DNA of 64,000 nucleotides from Acinetobacter sp. ANC 3813. GTDB taxonomy: Bacteria; Pseudomonadota; Gammaproteobacteria; Pseudomonadales; Moraxellaceae. Position 1 is the first letter of the stretch. Each line of letters opens with the position of its first letter. The notes below the pieces were generated by a model. That model was given only the letters and a program-made list of their open reading frames with translations, did no database searches and was not told the DNA's origin. The position numbers and the translations under genes are program-made. Where the stretch lies: the NCBI RefSeq assembly GCF_002135435.1, contig NZ_NEGK01000003.1:372001-436000 (forward strand), written 5' to 3'. Shown here piece after piece: positions 57,146 through 64,000 of this stretch.

Positions 57146-58528
57146 ATGAAAAAAATTAAGATAAGCCTTGCTTGGCAAATCGTAATTGCGCTCATTCTAG
57201 GGATACTTTTAGGCTCATTTCTCCACTATTCTCCTGAATACCGTGATGCCTTAGTAAGTAATTTATTGACGCCGCTTGGCTCAATATTTATCAACCTGAT
57301 TAAAATGATTGTAATTCCGCTTGTAGTTTCAATGCTGATACTCGGCATTGCCAATACAAGCCATGGATCAAATTTAGGTAAACTTGGCTTTAAAACCATT
57401 CTATATTTTGAAATTATCACCACTGTAGCCATTGTTGTTGGCCTAGTTGCTGCCAATGTATTCCAGCCAGGTGCGGGCATTGATATGTCTACACTGACTC
57501 AAGTGGACATTTCCAAATATCAGGAAACAACCCATGAAGTCAGCGAGCATTCGCATGGTCTCGTACAGACTGTTTTATCGCTGATTCCGCCCAACATTTT
57601 TGCCGCTTTGACCAGCGGTCAAATGCTTCCGATTATTTTCTTCTCGGTGCTTTTTGGTGTTGGACTAGGTTCCTTAGCACAAGAAACTAAACAGCCTTTA
57701 ATTAATGTTTTAAATGCTGTTTCTGAAACCATGTTCAAAGTAACGCATATGATTATGATGTTTGCGCCTTTGGGTGTATTCGGCTTAATCGCTGCAACTG
57801 TCGCGAACTTTGGCTTCAGCTCACTGCTGCCTTTAGTTAAGTTGGCGGTTCTGGTTTATAGCGCTATCTTCTTCTTTATTTTCATTGTTTTAGGCTTTGT
57901 TGCCAAGTTCTGCGGTTTCAGCATTTGGGAAATCATTAAAATCTTAAAAGATGAATTGATTTTGGCGTACTCGACTGCCAGCTCAGAAACTGTATTGCCG
58001 CGCATCATGGAAAAAATGGAAGCCTACGGCGCGCCAAAACCAATTACCAGTTTTGTGATTCCAATCGGCTATTCATTTAATTTGGATGGTTCTACGCTGT
58101 ATCAAAGTATTGCGGCCATCTTTATTGCGCAGCTTTATGGTATTGATTTAAGCCTTGGCCAGCAAGTAGTTCTCGTACTGACACTGATGATCACCTCTAA
58201 AGGTATTGCCGGTGTTCCAGGCGTATCTTTTGTTGTGCTGTTAGCAACACTGGGCAGTGTTGGTATTCCACTGGAAGGCCTTGCGTTTATTGCGGGTATT
58301 GACCGTATTTTAGATATGGCGCGTACGGTATTAAACGTGATTGGCAATGCATTGGCTGTACTGGTCATCAGCAAATGGGAAGGCCAATTCGATTATGAAA
58401 AGCAAAAGAACTATTTTGCTCTGCCCGCTGGAGCAACAGCTGCTTCCGTAAGCGCTGAAACTGACAGCACTGCAGCGCCATCAGCAAATCAAGATGATTA
58501 CGACAAGCAGATCAACAATGCATCCTAA
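57146..58528 (+). CDS. Dicarboxylate/amino-acid:cation symporter (GltP/DctA family)
   Basis: The 460-residue protein belongs to the DAACS family. LTPLGSIFINLIKMIVIPLVVSMLILG (about 40-66) is the conserved first-half helix. The serine-rich STASSETVLPRIMEKM (about 276-291) is re-entrant loop 1, and GYSFNLDGSTLYQS (about 312-325) holds the Asn-x-Asp-Gly cation site. SKGIAGVPGVSF follows as loop 2. A Gln/Ala/Ser/Thr-rich cytoplasmic tail of about 40 residues ends the protein. It imports glutamate, aspartate or C4-dicarboxylates; which one cannot be read. It is monocistronic with a terminator at 58543. Confidence 0.9.
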   Translation: MKKIKISLAWQIVIALILGILLGSFLHYSPEYRDALVSNLLTPLGSIFINLIKMIVIPLVVSMLILGIANTSHGSNLGKLGFKTILYFEIITTVAIVVGLVAANVFQPGAGIDMSTLTQVDISKYQETTHEVSEHSHGLVQTVLSLIPPNIFAALTSGQMLPIIFFSVLFGVGLGSLAQETKQPLINVLNAVSETMFKVTHMIMMFAPLGVFGLIAATVANFGFSSLLPLVKLAVLVYSAIFFFIFIVLGFVAKFCGFSIWEIIKILKDELILAYSTASSETVLPRIMEKMEAYGAPKPITSFVIPIGYSFNLDGSTLYQSIAAIFIAQLYGIDLSLGQQVVLVLTLMITSKGIAGVPGVSFVVLLATLGSVGIPLEGLAFIAGIDRILDMARTVLNVIGNALAVLVISKWEGQFDYEKQKNYFALPAGATAASVSAETDSTAAPSANQDDYDKQINNAS

Positions 58529-58542
58529 TTAATCTTTTATTT

Positions 58543-58568
58543 AAAAAGGACGCTGCGGCGTCCTTTTT
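58543..58568. terminator. Terminator between the symporter and the AAA ATPase
   Basis: AAAAAGGACGC-TGCG-GCGTCCTTTTT, T runs on both strands; the ATPase stop lies directly at its right side. Confidence 0.85.
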
Positions 58569-58569
58569 A

Positions 58570-60054
58570 TTATACATTTTCATAACAATGATTAATGGCA
58601 AGTTCTTTTATCAAATCAATTATTAGGTTGATAGAATCCTTTAAATCACTCTCTGTATATTTTTCGATATGCATTGTTTTATTCTCTGGGTGGTGAATAT
58701 GATTTCTTATCCAAGTCATTAAAGTTACATTAGCAGCAGGTTGCTTTATTCCTTTTATTTCTTTAATCCATATTTTATCTTTTGAAATACTTTTTTCTGT
58801 TAACCACTCTTCAAATTGTTTTTCAGTGTACTTTTCACTTAATTCTTGCAAGTAACCATATAAATCATTATGTAAATCAACTGTTGGTAAATCGTATGCT
58901 CTAAAATTCAACTCTCCCCAAGTAGGACTCCATGGAAAGATGTAATCTAAACTTGCTTTTTTAATACTATTTTTATGATTATATTTTTTAAAAATAAATA
59001 GACCAATATTTTTTAGGTATGGACTGTTTAAAAAATATGGTGAATGTGTAGTAACAAAAACTTGTCGATGCTTTGATATTTCAAGTAATGCTTGAAAAAG
59101 TTTTTGCTGACCTTTTGGATGTAAACATATTTCAGGTTCATCAATAAATAAATAAAATGGTTTAGAAACACCTTGCTCCTCATCAAAAGCCATAACGTCC
59201 GCATAAACCTGTAAAAGCGCCAAAGCAACAGAACGTTGCATCCCATTGCCTTTTTCAGTCATTGGAACTTTAATACCATCATCAATCATAATAGAACTAT
59301 TTTTAAAAAATGATTCTATTTTTAACTCTTCAAACTCAAACGAAATTGATGCTGATCCAAATTGAGTTTGAAATATACTTCGTATCCGTTCTTCGACAAC
59401 AAATAATTTTTGACGTAATTCTGATTCTTGAGCATTAAATACTTCATGAAATTTTTTACTAAACTCTTCATATTCTTTTGTTTCTTTATGACTTTTTGCA
59501 ATTTCGGATAATAATACTCCACATATTGTTGATGCCCCAAAGCTTGCCTCATCATTTGGATTCGTATCAGCCCAAATAAAATTTGTCTCAAATAATTTTT
59601 TTAATGGTGCATCAATTCCAATTTCATTTTTATATAGAAAATCCTCTGAATTCCATAATCCTAAAGTTTTTAGCTCTCGTGTTGAACGCTTAATTTTTAA
59701 ATGAGAAATACTATTCTGGCATTTATATATTCTATTCTTAAAAACTTCCGCCTTTTTACTTTGTGCAAAATTGTCTATAACACTTTCAATATCCCCTACA
59801 AACTCTAATTCAACATCTGCATCAAATAATTGTTCACCACTCTTATTTTTATACTTTAAAGCCTCAGCTGTCTTTTTAGTACCATTTCTAACAAAATCTA
59901 TAGCTTCTAGTATCGTTGATTTTCCACAGTTATTTTCTCCAATAAAAATATTTAACCCACTACCAGCTTCACCATTAGGTAAACTAAACTCTAAAAAATT
60001 ATCCTCTTTTGAGAAACCCTTAAAATCTTGTACTTTTAAACTCTTAATAAACAT
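58570..60054 (-). CDS. Solitary AAA ATPase (SMC/OLD-like) with HEPN-like C-terminal motif
   Basis: The 494-residue protein is an AAA_15/AAA_21-type ATPase. Walker A is GENNCGKST (39-47), a signature-like TEKGNGMQRSVALALLQ lies near 265-282, Walker B is LFIDEPEICLHPKGQQ, and the following TTHSPYFLN completes the ABC-type head. No TOPRIM domain follows. Instead the tail has WIRNHIHHPEN (about 448-458), where Arg450 and His455 form an Rx4H motif with Asn after Arg, as in HEPN ribonucleases. The gene is markedly AT-rich and stands alone between two normal-composition genes, which suggests acquisition. Phage defence is an inference from architecture. Confidence 0.75.
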   Translation of the reverse strand: MFIKSLKVQDFKGFSKEDNFLEFSLPNGEAGSGLNIFIGENNCGKSTILEAIDFVRNGTKKTAEALKYKNKSGEQLFDADVELEFVGDIESVIDNFAQSKKAEVFKNRIYKCQNSISHLKIKRSTRELKTLGLWNSEDFLYKNEIGIDAPLKKLFETNFIWADTNPNDEASFGASTICGVLLSEIAKSHKETKEYEEFSKKFHEVFNAQESELRQKLFVVEERIRSIFQTQFGSASISFEFEELKIESFFKNSSIMIDDGIKVPMTEKGNGMQRSVALALLQVYADVMAFDEEQGVSKPFYLFIDEPEICLHPKGQQKLFQALLEISKHRQVFVTTHSPYFLNSPYLKNIGLFIFKKYNHKNSIKKASLDYIFPWSPTWGELNFRAYDLPTVDLHNDLYGYLQELSEKYTEKQFEEWLTEKSISKDKIWIKEIKGIKQPAANVTLMTWIRNHIHHPENKTMHIEKYTESDLKDSINLIIDLIKELAINHCYENV

Positions 60055-60090
60055 AACGCCCCATACTTTTTTAATAATAATTCTTTAAGA

Positions 60091-60120
60091 GATTGAAATT
60101 TAGTTCAATCTGTTTAAAAT
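60091..60120 (+). promoter_or_regulatory. Promoter with overlapping inverted repeat
   Basis: Plus-strand TTGAAA (60093-60098) and TAAAAT (60115-60120) with a 16-base spacer. A perfect inverted repeat, GATTGAA-N6-TTCAATC (60091-60110), covers the -35 box and lies between the divergent ATPase and the 32-residue gene, so it could be an operator for either. Confidence 0.55.
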
Positions 60121-60126
60121 AACAAC

Positions 60127-60221
60127 AGGATTCTCCCTAAATCTTTCCATACATTCGCGCAAGGTGCGCGTAGTGCACGGGTGTTAGTTCTCCCAACTAA
60201 CGTAAAGATAGGGAGTTTGTC
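60127..60221 (+). promoter_or_regulatory. Structured leader that can hide the ribosome-binding site
   Basis: CTCCCTA (60133-60139) and TCTTT (60142-60146) pair with AAAGA (60204-60208) and TAGGGAG (60209-60215), with a two-base bulge. The right arm contains the GGGAG ribosome-binding site of the gene at 60222. The stem encloses CGCGCA-AGG-TGCGCG (60156-60170) and GTTAGTT-CTCCC-AACTAAC (60183-60201). The loop CTCCC of the second hairpin could also pair with GGGAG. No known riboswitch class recognised. Confidence 0.55.
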
Positions 60222-60320
60222 ATGACTATTAAATTAGTTAATGTTCGAGCATATCAACGCTATCGTTTGGGTCAATGGGAACAAGTGTGTAAACATAAAC
60301 GTTCTCATCCTAAACGATAA
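60222..60320 (+). CDS. Basic 32-residue peptide behind a structured leader
   Basis: The frame starts MTIKLVNVRAYQRYRLGQWE and ends HKRSHPKR. The peptide is strongly basic (ten Arg/Lys), with two Tyr and one Trp, and has no signal or membrane segment. GGGAG lies six bases before the ATG, the best-placed ribosome-binding site in the region. A promoter and structured leader precede it. It could be a nucleic-acid-binding peptide, a regulatory leader peptide or a conserved small protein of the genus. No clear terminator follows; a weak GATAT/ATATC stem with T's lies at about 60323-60350. Confidence 0.6.
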   Translation: MTIKLVNVRAYQRYRLGQWEQVCKHKRSHPKR

Positions 60321-60349
60321 TTAGATATTGGGGAGATATCCTACTTTTT

Positions 60350-60793
60350 CTATTTAATGCTTTCACCAAAAACAGAAACGCTTAAATCCCGAATCTTGTC
60401 ACTGCCGCCTGCTTGATCAAAGCTCACGTCATACTGCACCAAATTCTTTTCATATGCATATTCATAGGTCACCGTATATTTACTTGGCTGACCTGTAGAT
60501 TTCACCATATTCTTCGCCACAATTTTCTTGGTTTTATATTCTGCTTTAGGCAAGCCGCGCGCAAATTTATGCATCTGCTTTTCATTGCCATCAAATTTTG
60601 CCTGAAGTTCTGGCTCTAAACGCGTCATCAGCTGATCAAAATTCTGTGCACGCAAATCATCATAAGCACCTTGCGCTGCCTGCGCTTGCGAAGCACTTGG
60701 ATCCGGCAGCGCATTCATTGCCTGCTGGCCTAGCTTGTCACAGCCGCTTAGCGCCAATACAGACGCCAATAACACATAATTTCGTTTTAACAT
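60350..60793 (-). CDS. Lipoprotein of unknown function, 147 residues
   Basis: A lipoprotein signal with lipobox LSGC (Cys18) is followed by a Gln/Ala/Ser-rich linker (about 24-42). Next comes a small domain with helices (about 43-80, AYDDLRAQNFDQLMTRLEPEL) and strands (TVTYEYAYEKNLVQYDVSF). The shape resembles a DUF3887/NTF2-like fold in outline. The partner is unknown. It lies downstream of gyrA on the same strand, separated by the terminator at 60839. Confidence 0.72.
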   Translation of the reverse strand: MLKRNYVLLASVLALSGCDKLGQQAMNALPDPSASQAQAAQGAYDDLRAQNFDQLMTRLEPELQAKFDGNEKQMHKFARGLPKAEYKTKKIVAKNMVKSTGQPSKYTVTYEYAYEKNLVQYDVSFDQAGGSDKIRDLSVSVFGESIK

Positions 60794-60838
60794 CTTTATC
60801 TATTACCTATATCTTTGACTAAGCACCTTGCCGAGATA

Positions 60839-60862
60839 GAAAAAAGGACGCCGTAGCGCCCT
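60839..60862 (-). terminator. Terminator of gyrA
   Basis: Minus-strand GGGCGC-TACG-GCGTCC (one G-U pair) followed by six T's. Confidence 0.75.
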
Positions 60863-60880
60863 CATTCCATTGATTTAAAC

Positions 60881-63871
60881 TTAGCCCTGTTCAGGCTCGT
60901 TTAAATCTGATTCATCTGCAGCATTATCTGCAATGATTTCGTCTTCTGCACCAGTTTCAGCTGTCAGCGCCAATGATGCATCATCAAACAATTCATCATC
61001 TTCTTCTACAGCTTCAATTGAAACAACACCAACCAATAGCTCTTCGTTACCTAAACGGATCAAACGCACACCTTGCGCATTACGGCCCGTTTGCGCAACT
61101 TCAGAAGCGCGTGTACGCACTAAAGTTCCGCCATCAGAGATCAGCATCAGCTCTTTGGTTTCATCAATCGCGACTGCACCAACCAACTGTCCATTACGCT
61201 CAGAAGTCTTAATTGCAATAACGCCTTTACCGCCGCGTTTCTTGGTTGGGAAGTCATCTACAGGAGTACGTTTACCATAACCATTTTCAGAAGCACAAAG
61301 CACTTCACCTGTTTCAGGCACAACCACCAATGAAACGATACGGCTGATGAGTGCTGAATCTGAACCATCTTCATCATCAGACTCAATATCGTTTTCTTCT
61401 TGATCTTCAGCCTGTGCTGCTGCACCAATGGTCACACGCATACCGCGTACGCCCTTAGCAGAACGGCCCATTGAACGTACGTCAGTTTCTGCAAAACGAA
61501 TCGCTTTACCTTCGTTCGAGAACAGCATAATTTGCTGTTCGCCGTCAGTAATTGCAACACCAATTAAGGTGTCATCGCCATTCAATTCAATCGCACGTAA
61601 ACCGTTTGAACGAACATTCGAGAATTGCTCAAGCTCTACACGTTTAATCGTACCGTATTCAGTCGCCATAAACACATAGAAGTTCTTGCGAACCGCTTCA
61701 GCCTGCTGCGCAAAGTCATTGATGATGCCGTCATCAAGATCGGTCGTAGAAAGCTCTAGACCCAACTCTTTCAGCTGAATACGCAATGCATCAGAGATAT
61801 CATCTGCACCGTCTTCAGATTCAGTCAAAGCAGCTTCAAGCGCAGTAAAATGACCATTAATCACTTCATTGCTTTGCAGCTGTGCAGCGTTTTCTTTAAC
61901 AAATGCCTTAAAGTCAGCTAAACGATCTTTGAATTTCTTCGGCGCATCGATCACCGGTAAAATTGCGGTAATCGTTTCATTTTCATCAAGCGGCAATAAG
62001 TTCACCATCGGGCGACCTTTTGCACCGCGAGATGCTTGCGGCACTTCATACACTTTCAGACGGTAGACTTTACCGACATTGGTAAAGCACAGCACAGTCG
62101 CATGATTTGAGGTCACCACCATATGCTGGATGTAGTCATCTTCTTTCATGCTGGTTGCTGATTTACCACGGCCACCGCGACGCTGCGCTGCATAGTCAGA
62201 GAGCGGCTGTGTTTTCGCATAACCTGTTTTTGAAACCGTCAGAACCATTTGCTCTTCAGGGATCAAATCTTCACGCGAGAAGTCGATGCGTGATTCAACG
62301 ATATCAGTTTTACGTGCATCGCCATATTGCTGCAGGATTAACGCTAGCTCTTCACGAATCACATTCATCAATAAATTGAAGTCATTTAATATTGCTGTGT
62401 ATTCAGCAATTTGACCTAAAATTTCAGAATATTCAGCGTGCAGTTTGTCTTGTTCAAGGCCCGTCAAGCGATGTAAGCGCAATTCTAAAATTGCACCTAC
62501 TTGCACAGGAGATAAACGGTAGACATTATCAGCCAAACCAAATGGGCGGTTTGGATCTTCACCTTCAATTTCTTCCGGACGAATTGAAATTGAACCCGCT
62601 TTTTCAAGCAGTGCAACAACACCGCCTGCAGCCCACTCACCTGCTTGCAAACGCTCACGCGCTTCGCCTGGGTTTGCTGAAGTTTTAATGGTTTCAATAA
62701 TGGCATCAATATTTGCCAGTGCAACCGTCAAACCTTCCAAGATATGTCCACGATCACGCGCTTTACGCAATTCGAACATGGTGCGGCGCGTCACCACTTC
62801 TTGGCGGTGACGGATAAAGGCTGCAATAATATCCTTCAGATTCATCAATTTTGGTTGGCCATTGTCTAGGCAGACCATATTGATGCTGAATGAGTTTTCT
62901 AACTGAGTGTTTTGGAACAGATTGTTCACAATCACTTCAGCATTTTCACCGCGCTTTAAGTCGATGGCAATACGCATACCATCTTTATCTGACTCATCAC
63001 GAAGCTCTGAAATACCTTCAAGTTTCTTTTCTTTAACCAGTTCAGCAATACGCTCAATGGTTCTCGCTTTGTTCACTTGATAAGGAATTTCAGTAAACAC
63101 AATCGTTGTACGACCTGTTTTTTGATCTTCTTCAAAATGGTATTTACCGCGGATATGCAAACGGCCTTTACCTGTACGGTATGCATCTACAATGCCTGAT
63201 TTACCGTAAATAATACCGCCAGTAGGAAAGTCTGGACCAGAGATATGCTCCATCAAGCCTTCAATGCTGATCTGCGGATTATTGGCATAAGCCAAACATG
63301 CATTCACAACTTCAGTCATGTTGTGCGGCGCCATATTGGTCGCCATACCGACTGCAATACCAGTTACACCGTTAATCAGCAAGTTTGGCACACGGGTCGG
63401 CATCACTTGCGGAATACGTTCAGAACCGTCGTAGTTGTCTTCCCACTCTACGGTGTCTTTTTCAAGATCTGCCAATAGCTCATGGGTTAACTTGCGCATA
63501 CGGACTTCGGTATAACGCATTGCCGCAGCGCTGTCGCCATCGACCGAACCGAAGTTACCTTGACCATCGACCAATTGATAGCGCAAGCTGAAATCCTGCG
63601 CCATACGGACGATTGTTTCATAAACGGCGGAGTCACCATGCGGGTGATATTTACCGATCACGTCACCGACTACACGGGCAGACTTTTTGTACGCTTTGTT
63701 GTAGTCATTGCCCAATTCGTGCATTGCGAAAAGCACACGACGATGAACAGGTTTTAGACCATCACGCACATCTGGCAATGCGCGTGAGACAATCACGCTC
63801 ATGGCATAATCGAGATATGAGCTTTTTAGTTCATCCTCAATGGCAATCGGTCTAATTTCCGATACGCTCAT
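60881..63871 (-). CDS. gyrA: DNA gyrase subunit A with enlarged C-terminal domain
   Basis: The 996-residue protein starts with AAGGAG eight bases before the ATG. The N-terminal part has the catalytic Tyr120 ([10 protein letters not shown]) and the quinolone region with Ser81 and Glu85, the wild-type residues at the positions changed in resistant strains. The GyrA box QRRGGRG opens the C-terminal beta-pinwheel. Between ILPV and YVFMAT (about residues 640-730) there is an insert of about 84 residues relative to E. coli, helical and acidic. A second acidic insert ([19 protein letters not shown]) and an acidic tail follow. E. coli GyrA has 875 residues. Gyrase introduces negative supercoils with GyrB. 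Confidence 0.97.
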   Translation of the reverse strand: MSVSEIRPIAIEDELKSSYLDYAMSVIVSRALPDVRDGLKPVHRRVLFAMHELGNDYNKAYKKSARVVGDVIGKYHPHGDSAVYETIVRMAQDFSLRYQLVDGQGNFGSVDGDSAAAMRYTEVRMRKLTHELLADLEKDTVEWEDNYDGSERIPQVMPTRVPNLLINGVTGIAVGMATNMAPHNMTEVVNACLAYANNPQISIEGLMEHISGPDFPTGGIIYGKSGIVDAYRTGKGRLHIRGKYHFEEDQKTGRTTIVFTEIPYQVNKARTIERIAELVKEKKLEGISELRDESDKDGMRIAIDLKRGENAEVIVNNLFQNTQLENSFSINMVCLDNGQPKLMNLKDIIAAFIRHRQEVVTRRTMFELRKARDRGHILEGLTVALANIDAIIETIKTSANPGEARERLQAGEWAAGGVVALLEKAGSISIRPEEIEGEDPNRPFGLADNVYRLSPVQVGAILELRLHRLTGLEQDKLHAEYSEILGQIAEYTAILNDFNLLMNVIREELALILQQYGDARKTDIVESRIDFSREDLIPEEQMVLTVSKTGYAKTQPLSDYAAQRRGGRGKSATSMKEDDYIQHMVVTSNHATVLCFTNVGKVYRLKVYEVPQASRGAKGRPMVNLLPLDENETITAILPVIDAPKKFKDRLADFKAFVKENAAQLQSNEVINGHFTALEAALTESEDGADDISDALRIQLKELGLELSTTDLDDGIINDFAQQAEAVRKNFYVFMATEYGTIKRVELEQFSNVRSNGLRAIELNGDDTLIGVAITDGEQQIMLFSNEGKAIRFAETDVRSMGRSAKGVRGMRVTIGAAAQAEDQEENDIESDDEDGSDSALISRIVSLVVVPETGEVLCASENGYGKRTPVDDFPTKKRGGKGVIAIKTSERNGQLVGAVAIDETKELMLISDGGTLVRTRASEVAQTGRNAQGVRLIRLGNEELLVGVVSIEAVEEDDELFDDASLALTAETGAEDEIIADNAADESDLNEPEQG

Positions 63872-64000
63872 GCATACTCCTTATTATACAGGCAAAAATG
63901 ACCCGCATTTATATGTCGTAAATCCAGCTAAAATTTCACTCAAAAGCATGAGTCAAAATGTAAAATACAGCCGTAAATTATAGCATAAAACAGCGCTGAA

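Noticed and set aside
63600..63640. Quinolone-resistance mutation in gyrA
   Set aside because: Ser81 and Glu85 are the wild-type residues, so no resistance change is seen.

Overview
The window reads as a stretch of Acinetobacter-type chromosome (gammaproteobacterium, Moraxellaceae). Support comes from a low-to-moderate GC housekeeping gene set, a Tol-Pal operon, an AtsA-type sulfatase, NadM without a Nudix domain, paired GlyGly-CTERM surface proteins and a GyrA with long acidic additions. The genus call rests on recognised families, not on a search. Almost everything is ordinary core chromosome. No phage, insertion sequence, CRISPR array, rRNA or tRNA was recognised.

Layout. 1-5.4 kb: an ArgP regulator cut by the window edge, YceI, NadM, a crotonase, a nitroreductase, then an accessory patch (YqfO-like protein, an orphan AT-rich gene, two structured repeats, a 42-residue membrane protein). 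5.4-14.0 kb: purL, an M28 lipoprotein peptidase, an arylsulfatase and a dGTPase. 14.1-16.0 kb: ruvA and ruvB, separated by a third structured repeat. 16.0-18.8 kb: an LRAT-fold protein, a small fragment gene and a secreted M20 amidohydrolase. 19.1-24.5 kb: ybgC-tolQ-tolR-tolA, an extra secreted TolA domain III protein, tolB and pal. 24.6-28.3 kb: fbp, a SpoU methyltransferase and an ECF-sigma/small membrane protein/DUF3106 operon. 28.4-32.7 kb: two tandem GlyGly-CTERM CSLREA proteins. 32.8-36.6 kb: hda, a PerM-like protein, purM and purN. 36.8-45.8 kb: small lipoproteins, a hydrolase, an S49 peptidase, an LpxL-like acyltransferase, a frameshifted comEC, lolD, a LolC/E permease and a PilZ protein. 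45.8-51.8 kb: a DMT transporter, a DUF188 protein, three unrecognised genes, an AT-rich spacer with two perfect DnaA boxes, a 46-residue membrane protein, serC and a COQ4-like protein. 51.9-56.9 kb: a TolC/HlyD/two-permease export operon with no ATPase. 57.1-64 kb: a GltP/DctA-type symporter, a solitary AAA ATPase with a HEPN-like tail, a 32-residue basic peptide behind a structured leader, a lipoprotein and gyrA.

How it fits together. Envelope functions dominate: Tol-Pal, Lol, LpxL-like, SppA-like, TolC/HlyD and several lipoproteins. Purine synthesis is spread over purL and purM-purN. DNA metabolism is represented by ruvAB, dgt, hda, gyrA and comEC.

The most interesting unexplained signals are: (i) a family of structured intergenic elements whose stems covary between copies; (ii) the leader at 60127-60221, in which the ribosome-binding site of a 32-residue basic peptide lies inside a long stem; (iii) the neighbouring ATPase with a C-terminal Rx4H motif; (iv) an LRAT-fold protein; (v) a one-base frameshift in a T tract of comEC; (vi) a GyrA C-terminal insertion of about 84 residues.
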